From the NCBI RefSeq assembly GCF_015354575.1, contig NZ_JACAFQ010000006.1:21330-85329 (forward strand): a stretch of DNA of 64,000 nucleotides, given 5' to 3'. Of this stretch, positions 17,951-26,452 are shown in pieces. The notes under the pieces were generated by a model. It saw only the letters and a list, made by a program, of their open reading frames with translations. It searched no databases and was not told where the DNA came from. Position 1 is the first letter of the stretch. Every line of letters begins with the position of its first letter. A program made the translations under genes and the position numbers. This DNA is from Pseudomonas sp. UFMG81. GTDB taxonomy: Bacteria; Pseudomonadota; Gammaproteobacteria; Pseudomonadales; Pseudomonadaceae.

Positions 17951-18693
17951 CGCTTGCGTGCCACGCAGCCAAACACCACATCCCCGACATAGATACCCTG
18001 CGCCTGCCGGCGCTCGGCCTCGAGCCGCGTCTGCAGGGTATCGATACCGACCTGCCGGGCCGTGGCCACACCCAGCGCAATGATGCGTGGCAGGCAGGCG
18101 CGGATGATGCCCGCCAGGCCGGTATCGTTGTCGGGCGTCTGTACCAGGCACTCGCCGCGCACGTCTTCCACCTTCAGGCCCGCCTCACTGAAGACCCGAT
18201 GCAGGTTGAAGCCCATGTGCAGATCGGCGCCCTCTGTGGCCAGCATCTGCTGCAACCAGCGGGTGGCCTTGCGGTGCAGGGGGAACGGCACCAGGCTCGT
18301 CGGCGCCAGCGTGGAGTCATGCTCCTGGAACACCATCAGCCCACCTGGCAACAGGTGCCGGGCCAGCGCTCGCAAGGCTCTTACCGGCTCGGCCTGGTAC
18401 ATCAGCACCCGCCGCCCGACAATGGCGTCGAACAGCCCCAGCGACGAAGGCAGCGAGTACAGATCGCACTGAATGAATTCAGGCTTCACACCCCCCCTGG
18501 GCACTTCACGCCGCCGAGCGAGCTCCAGCGCGTCAGCTGCTAGGTCGATGCCCACGATCCCGCCATCACCGTCCAAGAGCCTGGTGAGCAGCAAGCTGAC
18601 CTCGCCGATACCGCAGCCGACATCCAGAACCCGCATGCCAGGGCCGATTCCTGCATCGACGAGCAACCGTATGGTGAGGTCTGCAAGCGCCAT
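17947..18693 (-). CDS. Class I SAM-dependent methyltransferase
   Basis: A 248-residue methyltransferase. Motif I is VLDVGCGIGEVSLLL (about residues 22-36), the acidic residue of motif II is in GIVGIDLAADALELA, and motif IV-like IVGRRVLMYQ and post-I GGLMVFQEHD follow. This resembles the UbiE/Methyltransf_11/25 group acting on small molecules. The ATG at 18693 follows gaaggga. It overlaps the convergent ATPase stop codon by two bases. The upstream 276 bases (18694-18969) show no supported gene. The substrate is unknown. Confidence 0.85.
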   Translation of the reverse strand: MALADLTIRLLVDAGIGPGMRVLDVGCGIGEVSLLLTRLLDGDGGIVGIDLAADALELARRREVPRGGVKPEFIQCDLYSLPSSLGLFDAIVGRRVLMYQAEPVRALRALARHLLPGGLMVFQEHDSTLAPTSLVPFPLHRKATRWLQQMLATEGADLHMGFNLHRVFSEAGLKVEDVRGECLVQTPDNDTGLAGIIRACLPRIIALGVATARQVGIDTLQTRLEAERRQAQGIYVGDVVFGCVARKR

Positions 18694-18969
18694 GCCATGT
18701 TCCCTTCAGGTTACGAGCCCACAACTGAGATGTCAGCGTCACGTAGCCTGCTCGCAACGGAAATGACCGACAGCAACCTAGGATTTGCATGAAAAATGCC
18801 TGCGCGACGATCATGCTACGTTGAAAACAGGCTGGTGCGCCAGTCCGGTCGGACGGCTCATTTACAGCCAGTAAAGTCGAACGCGACCTCAGCCGCTCCT
18901 CGTCTGTTTCACCTTGTCTGATCGCCGCTCGGCGACTTTTCGTACAAGCCCTAATCGACAGAAAAGCGT

Positions 18970-20184
18970 TCAACACTCATCCGCAGATGCAGTTGGCCAA
19001 GACAATACCATCTGCTCAATCTCTAGCAACGAAGTATGCAACAGCAGAAACAATGCATCATAAGTTTTCTCATGCGATGCATTATCCAACTGCAAACCCA
19101 AGCGCTCATTGATCAACCGCCTTGACGCTTCTAATTTATAGGCGGGCAACAGATGACAAACATTAACACGAAAATCATACAGCACGAAAAGTGGCTTCAT
19201 AACCTCCATCGAGCGTGCCTCACCTATCATATCGGCGAGCAGCCTACCCATCAATTTCAAACCCCGGAGCTTCTCATTGACTTCAACACCTCTGGACGTG
19301 AGGAGCCTTTTTAAGCATGCCTCATCGAGCGACTCGACAAAAATCCTGTTCAGCGACTCAATCACCGGAGCCACATGTCGATCCTCCCAGAAAATAGGCC
19401 GCTCCAAACTTTCTATGGTTTTACCAACTTCATCCGGGAGTTTGTACATCGGCATACCCGCACGGGTATGAACAGCATCCGAAATCGCTTCCCGCAACCG
19501 GAGGCATTTACCCTCGATAGCACCTTGAGACCATTCACACTCGATCTGGGCATCATAAAAATCGGAATGCAAATCATAGGTTGACGCTATATTTTCTGAC
19601 AAAAGATACTGCTGCTCCTTGAGAGGAAGTTGATCAACATCTCCCAGCCACATCAAGACCTGCCGCGCACCATTTACGCCAAATGATATATGCCAATCCT
19701 CCCCACACCAAATATCCCCGTACGACCCAGAGTATATTCTTATCTTATACTTTGGATTCCGCTCATACTTACTCAGCACCTCAAGATTAAAATACAGTGG
19801 AGCTAGATAGCCATCATTGCTCATACCATGAGCCAAGCCAGGAATCGAATAGTACTCCAGTGACGAATACTCGAATGGAACACCTGGGCAATAGCTGAAG
19901 CGCTGTTCCACCAGCTTAGCCGGCACCCAAACTTCCGCTCCAGCCGCCTGCGGATATTGCCTTGTTTTTTCGGCGCACAGGCGTGCCAGGGTATTTGCCA
20001 CTTGCGTCAGGTAAAGCTCATCGGACGAGGCGTCCCATAAAAATGGCATCTGCTTCAGTCGCATCTCTACGCCATGGAAATTACCTTCTACATCTTTGAT
20101 ACACAACTGGAGCTTTTCGCCGCCTTCCAACTTGTAGCAATTAATTAATTCCACGTCGCCCCTGCCCATAACTCGAGTTTTCAT
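18970..20184 (-). CDS. AT-rich orphan protein of unknown function
   Basis: A 404-residue soluble protein without signal peptide or membrane span, and no family recognised. Noticeable features: a central acidic/aromatic stretch (PLKEQQYLLSENIASTYDLH followed by SDFYDAQIECEW), and a C-terminal helical part (about 330-395) with FVLYDFRVNVCHLL and ALFLLLHTSLLEIEQMV that could be a small helical bundle. Base composition and codon use are clearly more AT-rich than the neighbours (judged by eye, roughly mid-40s % GC against over 60%), suggesting recent acquisition. No good ribosome-binding site was seen: aaaggg sits almost on the first ATG, and the ATG at 20169 is an alternative. It lies between two unrelated methyltransferases. 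Confidence 0.7.
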   Translation of the reverse strand: MKTRVMGRGDVELINCYKLEGGEKLQLCIKDVEGNFHGVEMRLKQMPFLWDASSDELYLTQVANTLARLCAEKTRQYPQAAGAEVWVPAKLVEQRFSYCPGVPFEYSSLEYYSIPGLAHGMSNDGYLAPLYFNLEVLSKYERNPKYKIRIYSGSYGDIWCGEDWHISFGVNGARQVLMWLGDVDQLPLKEQQYLLSENIASTYDLHSDFYDAQIECEWSQGAIEGKCLRLREAISDAVHTRAGMPMYKLPDEVGKTIESLERPIFWEDRHVAPVIESLNRIFVESLDEACLKRLLTSRGVEVNEKLRGLKLMGRLLADMIGEARSMEVMKPLFVLYDFRVNVCHLLPAYKLEASRRLINERLGLQLDNASHEKTYDALFLLLHTSLLEIEQMVLSWPTASADEC

Positions 20185-20269
20185 TCCCTTTGATTGCCCC
20201 CGTAATCAACCAACCTTTCCTGGATCTTGCAGATAGAATGAGGTGATCGCCATACGGAGGAGCTAACAA

Positions 20270-20938
20270 ATGCTAACAGTTTCAGATCAAGTTCTTCAAA
20301 GCTGGCAGCACAATGCCAACCTTTGGATCGACGCCGTACGCAACGGCGCCATCGAATCGCGCCGCCAGGTCACCGACCAGGCCATCCTCCTAGCCCTGCT
20401 GGCCCGCCAACCTGAACGCGTGCTCGACCTCGGCTGCGGCGAGGGCTGGCTGTTGCGGGCCTTGGCCGATCGCGGCATCGACGCGGTTGGCGTGGACGGT
20501 GATGCGACGCTGGTGGAGGCCGCGCACACCGCAGGCTCGCCAGCGGTACACCTGGCCAGCTACCAACAGTTGGCGGACGACGCCGTGGATATCGGCTGCG
20601 GTTACGACCTGGTCTGCGCTAACTTCGCCCTCTTGCAGCAGGACATCATCCCCTTGCTCAGCGCCATGAACCGGCGCTTGCAGCCTGGGGGCACGCTGGT
20701 GATCCAGACCCTGCATCCCTGGGCAGTGGCCGCAGGGGACTACCAGGATGGCTGGCGTGAAGAATCGTTCAGCGGCTTCGGCGGCAACTGGCAGCCGATG
20801 CCTTGGTACTTCCGGACCCTTTCCAGTTGGTTGAACGCGCTGCAAATAGCCGGTTTCAGCCTGCTGGAGCTGCACGAGCCGCAACATCCGCAAAACCCTG
20901 CGCCGCAATCATTGCTGTTGATCGCGCAGCGCACCTGA
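20270..20938 (+). CDS. Class I SAM-dependent methyltransferase
   Basis: A 222-residue small-molecule methyltransferase. SAM motif I is RVLDLGCGEGWLLRAL (about residues 50-65), the acidic residue of motif II is in GVDGDATLVEAA, then CANFALLQQD and the LQPGGTLVIQTLHPW segment typical of Methyltransf_11/UbiE-like enzymes. cggagga lies about 8 bases upstream of the ATG. It begins 86 bases from the start of the divergent AT-rich gene. The substrate cannot be told; base composition is normal for the genome, unlike its neighbour. Confidence 0.87.
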   Translation: MLTVSDQVLQSWQHNANLWIDAVRNGAIESRRQVTDQAILLALLARQPERVLDLGCGEGWLLRALADRGIDAVGVDGDATLVEAAHTAGSPAVHLASYQQLADDAVDIGCGYDLVCANFALLQQDIIPLLSAMNRRLQPGGTLVIQTLHPWAVAAGDYQDGWREESFSGFGGNWQPMPWYFRTLSSWLNALQIAGFSLLELHEPQHPQNPAPQSLLLIAQRT

Positions 20939-21045
20939 GCTGCACGTCGCTGCATCGCGTTTGCGACAAGCCAGGCCCATCACCTTGATCTGCCCCCTGC
21001 CCAGCCGCTAGCCTGCGCTGCCCTGCCCCGGACGAACCCACTCCC

Positions 21046-21930
21046 ATGCGCCCCCGCGACCTTGCCGCCTACTCGTTCCTGGCCATCGCCTGGGGCTTCT
21101 CGTTCCTGGTCCTGCTCAAGGTGGTGCACGCCTTCGGCTGGGTCGGCGCGGTGAGCCTGCGCGCGCTGATCGCTGCTGGCACCCTGGTGCTGCTGGCGGC
21201 GCTGCTGGGCCGGGCGCTGCACCTGCGGCCGCTGCTCAAGCCGCTGCTGGTGGTTGGCGCCACCACCGTGGCCGGCCAACTGATCGGCCTGTCCTTTGCC
21301 ACGCCACGCATCGGTACCGCCATGACGGCGATCTTCGTGGCCAGCATCCCGCTGTTCTCGATGATCATCGGGCGGCTCTGGGGCCTGGAGAAAATCAGCG
21401 CGCAGGGCCTGCTCGGGCTGCTCCTGGGGGTGGCTGGGATCGTCATGCTGGTGGGGTTCCCCGCCCAGGCGGTGACCGAGGACTTCGTCCACGGCTGCAT
21501 CGCTTCGCTGTTCGGTTGCCTGTGCGCGGCGTTCGGCAGCAACTACGCCAGCCTGCGCCTGCGTGGGCAAGACCCGTGGACGGTGACCGGCGGCGCCTTT
21601 CTCGCCGGCGGCCTGCTGACCCTGCCGCTGTTGCTGCTGGTGCCGGTACCTGGCGTGCCGCAGGCCCTGGACTGGTTGTACCTGCTAATCAGCGGCGCGG
21701 TGATGAGCGCCGCCACCTATGTGCTGTATTTCGGCCTGGTGGCGCGCATCGGCGCCACGCGGACCATCAGCGTCGAGTTCGTGGTAACGCTGGTGGCGGT
21801 GCTGGTCGGCGCGCTGTTCCTTGGTGAGGCCCTGAGCGCACTGCAGGCGCTGGGTGGCCTGGTGATCATGCTTGGCTGCATGCTGGTGCTGGGGCTGCTG
21901 CCTGGCAAACGCAAGCGCCTGCCGAGCTGA
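21046..21930 (+). CDS. EamA/DMT-family transporter
   Basis: A 294-residue inner-membrane protein with ten predicted spans formed by two EamA repeats (about residues 5-140 and 150-288). The family hallmark AYSFLAIAWGFSFLVLLKVV opens the first repeat and YVLYFGLVARIGATRTISVE lies in the second, followed by LFLGEALSALQALGGLVIM. Such proteins mostly export metabolites or amino acids. The upstream ribosome site is weak. The gene ends two bases before the stop of the convergent beta-propeller gene. Confidence 0.88.
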   Translation: MRPRDLAAYSFLAIAWGFSFLVLLKVVHAFGWVGAVSLRALIAAGTLVLLAALLGRALHLRPLLKPLLVVGATTVAGQLIGLSFATPRIGTAMTAIFVASIPLFSMIIGRLWGLEKISAQGLLGLLLGVAGIVMLVGFPAQAVTEDFVHGCIASLFGCLCAAFGSNYASLRLRGQDPWTVTGGAFLAGGLLTLPLLLLVPVPGVPQALDWLYLLISGAVMSAATYVLYFGLVARIGATRTISVEFVVTLVAVLVGALFLGEALSALQALGGLVIMLGCMLVLGLLPGKRKRLPS

Positions 21931-21932
21931 CT

Positions 21933-22838
21933 TCAGGCTTCCGGTACGTTGTTACCGTCGGCCTTGGCCGTGCGGGGCAGCGCTGGCGGGGTCAGGCGCA
22001 GCACGCGATCGCGGCCGCCCTCGGCGAGCAGGTAGCCGCCCTGGCCGTCCGGCACAATGGCCTGCGGCGCCTTGAGGAAGCTCAGTACGGTATGGCGCAC
22101 GCCGTCACCGTCGATACGCAACAGCCGGGCGCGGTGGGTGGAGTCCTCGCTGATCCACAGGCCGCGTTGGTCGCAGAACAGGAACGTGGGGTTGCGCAGG
22201 CCATCGACCACCACCGGGTCCTGGCCGTCGCCGCTGAAGGCGCGAACTTTGCCGGTGGCCTTCTCGGTGTACAGCAGGCGCCCGTCGGTGCACCGCGTCA
22301 GCCCTTCGGTTTCGGTCAGGCCGGCGCGCAGCACTTCGAGCTGGCCGCTCTGCCAGGTGTAGCGCATCAGCCGGCCGTCACCCTTGCGGTCCTCGATGGC
22401 GTACAGATGCGCGCCGTCGTTGTACAGGCCCTGCACGTTGTTGCCCTGGAACAGCGGCGTGACCTGGCCATCGCGCGACACACTCACCGGCGCAGCGCCC
22501 ACTTCCTGGCTGAAGGCCCAGCCACCGTCAACGGCGACCATGCCATCAGGCTTGGACAGGTTATCGACCAGCACCACACGGTCACCCGCGGCGTCGATGC
22601 GCAGGATGCTGCCCTTGCCCCCATTGAGTTCACGGCTCACCAACAGGCTGCCGTCGGCCTGGGGCAGCAGCGAGGCGGCCTTGGTCACCGAGTTGTGCAG
22701 TACCTGCACGCGCCAGCCTTCGCTGGCCTGCACCGGGTAGAACGACTGCCAGGCGAAGAAACCCAGGGCGCAGGCCAGCAGCCCCCCGGAAGCGGCCAGG
22801 GCCAGGCGGGTACCACGCTTGCGCAGGACATGCATCAT
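21933..22838 (-). CDS. Membrane-anchored or secreted beta-propeller protein (SMP-30/NHL-like)
   Basis: A 301-residue protein with an N-terminal membrane anchor or signal sequence (LALAASGGLLACALGFFAWQ) and an extracytoplasmic domain of repeated blade-like units (DGSLLVSRELNGGKGSILRI, GLYNDGAHLYAIEDRKGDGR, GLTRCTDGRLLYTEKATGKV, QGGYLLAEGGRDRVLRL). This pattern suits a six-bladed SMP-30/gluconolactonase or NHL propeller. The two cysteines (TRCTDG and LFCDQRG) could pair. The usual metal ligands of SMP-30 cannot be confirmed by eye. The ATG pair at 22838/22835 leaves the exact start open by one codon. Confidence 0.7.
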   Translation of the reverse strand: MMHVLRKRGTRLALAASGGLLACALGFFAWQSFYPVQASEGWRVQVLHNSVTKAASLLPQADGSLLVSRELNGGKGSILRIDAAGDRVVLVDNLSKPDGMVAVDGGWAFSQEVGAAPVSVSRDGQVTPLFQGNNVQGLYNDGAHLYAIEDRKGDGRLMRYTWQSGQLEVLRAGLTETEGLTRCTDGRLLYTEKATGKVRAFSGDGQDPVVVDGLRNPTFLFCDQRGLWISEDSTHRARLLRIDGDGVRHTVLSFLKAPQAIVPDGQGGYLLAEGGRDRVLRLTPPALPRTAKADGNNVPEA

Positions 22839-23033
22839 CGATTTGGCTCCATTGAAGTGGCGAGGATGCTAGCAAGGCGATGTGAAAAAAATGTCATGGC
22901 GACAATTTTGAAAAAACAAAAGGATATAAAAAGAACAAAACAATCTAACCATTTCGAATAAAGCAATTGAAATGCGCCCAGCCGCCTCCTTAGGCTGTAG
23001 CCATGTTTTCATCCCTCCCAAGGAACCCTGCCC

Positions 23034-24014
23034 ATGCCTGCCCGAGCCTTCTCCTCCCTGCGCCGCCTGTTGCTCGGCGGCCTGCTGGCCAGCGTCGCCA
23101 GCACCCTGCTGCCCTGGTCCAGCGCCGTCGCCGACGACAGCAAGACCCTGCGTATCGGCTACCAGAAATTCAACAGCATCAACATCCTCAAGGGCAGTGG
23201 CGCGCTGGAGAAAGCCTTGGCGCCGCAAGGGGTGAAGGTCAGCTGGCATGAGTTTGCCGCCGGCCCACAGTTGCTCGAAGCCCTGAGCAGCGGCGCCATC
23301 GACCTGGGCCACGCCGCCGACGCACCCTCGGTGTTCGCCCAGGCCGCCGGCAAGCCGGTGGTCTACCTCGCCGCCGAGCAGCCCTACCCGCGCGGCATCG
23401 GCCTGGTGGTGCGCGAGCAGGACCACATCGCCTCGGTCGCCCAGCTCAAAGGCCAGCGCGTGGCCACCGGCCGCGGCTGGAATGCCCAGTACCTGCTGGC
23501 CGTGGCCCTGGAGCAGGCCGGCCTGAGCTACCAGGACATCACCCCGGCCTACGTCAATAACGCCGCCGACGCCGTCGCCGCGTTGCAATCAGGCAGCGTG
23601 CAGGCCGTGACCTTGTGGGACCCGTTCCTCGCCGCCGCCGAACAGCAGCCGGGCCTGAAAAACCTGCGCGATGGCAGCGGGCTGTCCAACAACCGCACCT
23701 TCTACCTGTCCACCGCCGAATTCGCCGACCAGCACCGGGCGCTGCTCAAGACTTTCTTTGGCGAGCTGGCCAAGGTCAGCCAGTGGGCCAACGCCCAGCC
23801 CGGCGAAGTAGCCAGCCTGCTGGCGCCGCAGCTGGGGATCAATGCCGAGGTGCTCAAGACCGCCAGCGAGCGGCGCAACTACAACGCCGTGGCCATCACC
23901 CCACAGATCGTCGCCGAACAGCAGAAGCTGGCCGACACCTTCCAGGGCCTGGGCCTGATCCCGCACAAGCTGAATGTCGCCGACGCGGTCTACCCGGCCT
24001 CCGTGCTGCCCTGA
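23034..24014 (+). CDS. Aliphatic sulfonate-type ABC transporter substrate-binding protein
   Basis: A 326-residue periplasmic binding protein of the SsuA/TauA/NrtA type, with signal peptide MPARAFSSLRRLLLGGLLAS and cleavage near AVA-DD. Family segments are LRIGYQKFNSINILKGSG, FAAGPQLLEALSSGAIDLGH, GLVVREQ and LWDPFLAAAE. aaggaa precedes the ATG. The next gene, a flavin monooxygenase, starts 15 bases after its stop, so the pair is one transcript for scavenging sulfur from organosulfur compounds. No ABC permease or ATPase gene follows in this window, so it must share a transporter encoded elsewhere. The 195-base upstream gap is strikingly A-rich (22880-22975). Confidence 0.88.
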   Translation: MPARAFSSLRRLLLGGLLASVASTLLPWSSAVADDSKTLRIGYQKFNSINILKGSGALEKALAPQGVKVSWHEFAAGPQLLEALSSGAIDLGHAADAPSVFAQAAGKPVVYLAAEQPYPRGIGLVVREQDHIASVAQLKGQRVATGRGWNAQYLLAVALEQAGLSYQDITPAYVNNAADAVAALQSGSVQAVTLWDPFLAAAEQQPGLKNLRDGSGLSNNRTFYLSTAEFADQHRALLKTFFGELAKVSQWANAQPGEVASLLAPQLGINAEVLKTASERRNYNAVAITPQIVAEQQKLADTFQGLGLIPHKLNVADAVYPASVLP

Positions 24015-24029
24015 GCAAAGGACTCGACG

Positions 24030-25394
24030 ATGCCCCGCCCGATCCGCTTCAACGCCTTCAGCATGAACGCCGCCAGCCACCAGTCGCCCGGCCTGTGGCG
24101 CCACCCGCGCAACACCAGTGTGCACTTCAACCGCCTGGACTACTGGACCGACCTCGCCCGCCTGCTCGAACGCGGCCTGTTCGACGCGCTGTTCATCGCC
24201 GACGTGCTGGGCATCTATGACGTTTACCAGGGTGGCCCCGAGGCGGCGTTGCGCGGCGGTGTGCAGGTACCGGTCAACGATCCGCTGCTGGTGGTGCCGG
24301 CCATGGCCGGTGTCACCGAGCACCTGGGCTTCGGCGTGACCTTCTCACTCACCTACGAACACCCGTATCCGTTCGCCCGGCGCATGTCGACCCTCGATCA
24401 CCTGAGCAATGGCCGGGTTGGCTGGAACATCGTCACCGGCTACCTCGACAGCGCCGCGCGCAACCTGGGGCAGCCCCGGCAGCTCGGCCACGACCAGCGC
24501 TATGACCTGGCCGAGGAGTACCTGCAAGTGCTGTACAAACTCTGGGAGCAGAGCTGGGGCGACGATGCGGTGGTGCTGGAGCGCGACACCGGGCGCTATA
24601 TCGAGCCAAGCCGGGTACACCCGATCAACCACCACGGCGAGCATTTCCAGGTGCCCGGCATGCACCTGTGCCAACCCTCGCCGCAGCGCACCCCGGTGCT
24701 GTTCCAGGCCGGCGCCTCGGCGCGCGGCCAGCAGTTCGCCGCGCGGCACGCCGAGTGCGTGTTCATCAGTGGGCCGACGCCCACGGTGCTGCGCCGCTAC
24801 ACCGACGGCATCCGCCAGGCCAGCGAGGTGGCCGGGCGTGGGCGCGACGAGGTGCTGGTCTATGCCCAGGCACTGCTGATCGTCGGCGATACCCGCGAAC
24901 AAGCCCAAGCACGCTTCGCCGAGTACCGCCGCTACGTCGACCTCGACGCTGCCCTGGCCCTGCTCTCGGGCTGGACCGGCATCGACTTCGCAGGCCTGGA
25001 CCCCGACTCACCCATTGAATATGTGGAGAATGACGCCGGCCGCGCCGCCCTGGCGGCGTTCACTGCCGCCGACCCAAACCGCCGCTGGACCGTGCGCGAG
25101 GCCGCTGAGTTCGTTGGCCTGGGTGGGCGCGGCCCAGTGCTGGTGGGCAGCGCCAGCGAGGTGGCCGACCAACTGGAGCAGTGGCTGGAGCAGACCGGCA
25201 TCGACGGCTTCAACCTCACCTATGCGGTGCAACCGGACGACCTGACCCATGTGGTCGAGTTGCTGGTGCCCGAACTGCAGCGCCGTGGCCGCTACCCCAC
25301 CGCTTATCGCGATGGCACCTTGCGCCACAAGCTGTTCGACCACGGCGACCGCTTGTCGACGGAGCATGTCGGCCGTCAGGTGCGCATTCAGTAA
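24030..25394 (+). CDS. FMNH2-dependent monooxygenase, NtaA/SnaA/DszA (SfnG-like) family
   Basis: A 454-residue two-component flavin monooxygenase of the bacterial luciferase-like class that uses FMNH2 from a separate reductase. Visible family segments: RFNAFSMNAASHQSPGLWRH at the N-terminus, LFDALFIADVLGIYDVYQGG, GFGVTFSLTYEHPYPFARRM, NGRVGWNIVTGYLDSAARNL and LFQAGASARGQQFAARHAEC. It follows the sulfonate-type binding protein, so desulfonation or a related C-S/C-N cleavage is the likely reaction. The flavin reductase is not in the window. Substrate specificity is uncertain because the family also acts on nitrilotriacetate and dibenzothiophene. Confidence 0.88.
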   Translation: MPRPIRFNAFSMNAASHQSPGLWRHPRNTSVHFNRLDYWTDLARLLERGLFDALFIADVLGIYDVYQGGPEAALRGGVQVPVNDPLLVVPAMAGVTEHLGFGVTFSLTYEHPYPFARRMSTLDHLSNGRVGWNIVTGYLDSAARNLGQPRQLGHDQRYDLAEEYLQVLYKLWEQSWGDDAVVLERDTGRYIEPSRVHPINHHGEHFQVPGMHLCQPSPQRTPVLFQAGASARGQQFAARHAECVFISGPTPTVLRRYTDGIRQASEVAGRGRDEVLVYAQALLIVGDTREQAQARFAEYRRYVDLDAALALLSGWTGIDFAGLDPDSPIEYVENDAGRAALAAFTAADPNRRWTVREAAEFVGLGGRGPVLVGSASEVADQLEQWLEQTGIDGFNLTYAVQPDDLTHVVELLVPELQRRGRYPTAYRDGTLRHKLFDHGDRLSTEHVGRQVRIQ

Positions 25395-25396
25395 GC

Positions 25397-25411
25397 AAAT
25401 ACCGGGTATTT
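25397..25411. promoter_or_regulatory. 15-base perfect palindrome
   Basis: AAATACC, centre G, GGTATTT, immediately after the monooxygenase stop and 116 bases before the ureidoglycine aminohydrolase start. No following T run, so an operator is more likely than a terminator. Confidence 0.45.
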
Positions 25412-25526
25412 CAACATTTAATTTGTGGATGACGCGGACAGGCTCTTATGCTGTCCCGGCATCCCCTGCACGCACCGGCCGGTGTGGTCAAAGGCATGGG
25501 GAGAGAACAACAAGTCGAGACCGTTC

Positions 25527-26363
25527 ATGTCGAAACCATCCTACTTCGCCCCCCACGGTGGGCACCCGGCTCAGACCGAGCTGCTGACTGACCGTGCCAT
25601 GTTCACCGAAGCCTATGCCGTCATCCCCAAGGGCGTGATGCGTGACATCGTCACCAGCCACCTGCCGTTCTGGGACAAGATGCGCATGTGGGTCATCGCC
25701 CGCCCGCTGACCGGTTTTGCCGAGACCTTCTCGCAGTACATTGTTGAAGTTGCCCCGGAAGGCGGCAGCGAGCGCCCTGAGCTGGACCCGAACGCCGAAG
25801 CGGTGCTGTTCGTGGTCGAAGGCCAGATCGACATCACCGTCGAAGGCAAGCACCACACCCTGGCTCCGGGCGGCTACGCCTTCCTCGCGCCAGGCGCCGA
25901 GTGGAGCCTGCGCAACAACAGCCAGGCCAACGTCACCTTCCACTGGCTGCGCAAGCACTACCAGAAAGTCGAAGGCCTGCCGGTACCGGAGTCGTTCGTC
26001 ACCCACCGCGACAACGCCACCGTCATCGAGATGCCGGGCACCGAAGGTGCGTGGAAGACCACCCGCTTCGTCGACATGGCCGACATGCGCCACGACATGC
26101 ACGTCAACATCGTGACCTTCCAGCCAGGCGGCGTGATCCCGTTCGCCGAAACCCACGTCATGGAACACGGCCTGTACGTACTGGAAGGCAAAGCGGTGTA
26201 CCGCCTGAACCAGGACTGGGTCGAGGTCGAGGCCGGCGACTTCATGTGGCTGCGCGCCTTCTGCCCGCAGGCCTGCTACTCCGGCGGCCCAGGGCCGTTC
26301 AGCTACCTGCTGTACAAGGACGTCAACCGTCATGTGCACCTGACCCTCAACCCGCAACGTTGA
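25527..26363 (+). CDS. allE: (S)-ureidoglycine aminohydrolase, bicupin
   Basis: A 278-residue bicupin that releases ammonia from (S)-ureidoglycine to give (S)-ureidoglycolate in purine/allantoin breakdown (Mn-dependent, cytosolic). The N-terminal cupin is about residues 60-140 (EAVLFVVEGQIDITVEGKHH, LAPGGYAFLAPGAEW). The C-terminal cupin is about 185-265 (FQPGGVIPFAETHVMEHGLY, LEGKAVYRLNQDW), where the E-x-H-x-x-E-H residues are the expected metal ligands. The ATG at 25527 was chosen by family alignment from memory; upstream frame extension is not conserved. It stands alone here, without allantoinase, uricase or other purine genes, and ends in its own terminator. Confidence 0.88.
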   Translation: MSKPSYFAPHGGHPAQTELLTDRAMFTEAYAVIPKGVMRDIVTSHLPFWDKMRMWVIARPLTGFAETFSQYIVEVAPEGGSERPELDPNAEAVLFVVEGQIDITVEGKHHTLAPGGYAFLAPGAEWSLRNNSQANVTFHWLRKHYQKVEGLPVPESFVTHRDNATVIEMPGTEGAWKTTRFVDMADMRHDMHVNIVTFQPGGVIPFAETHVMEHGLYVLEGKAVYRLNQDWVEVEAGDFMWLRAFCPQACYSGGPGPFSYLLYKDVNRHVHLTLNPQR

Positions 26364-26383
26364 GTTCAGGTTGATGGCCACGA

Positions 26384-26411
26384 GCCCGCCTTCATGGCGG
26401 GCTTCGTTTTT
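26384..26411 (+). terminator. Intrinsic terminator after allE
   Basis: GCCCGCC, loop ttcat, GGCGGGC, then ttcgttttt. It lies 20 bases beyond the stop codon. Confidence 0.9.
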
Positions 26412-26452
26412 GTGGCCATACTTGCAGCTAGCCTTCGCTTCGGCCACCGATC

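Noticed and set aside
18694..18969. A gene or insertion-sequence remnant in the gap before the methyltransferase
   Set aside because: Open frames here have no start signal or motif, and I cannot identify a transposase or terminal repeats.
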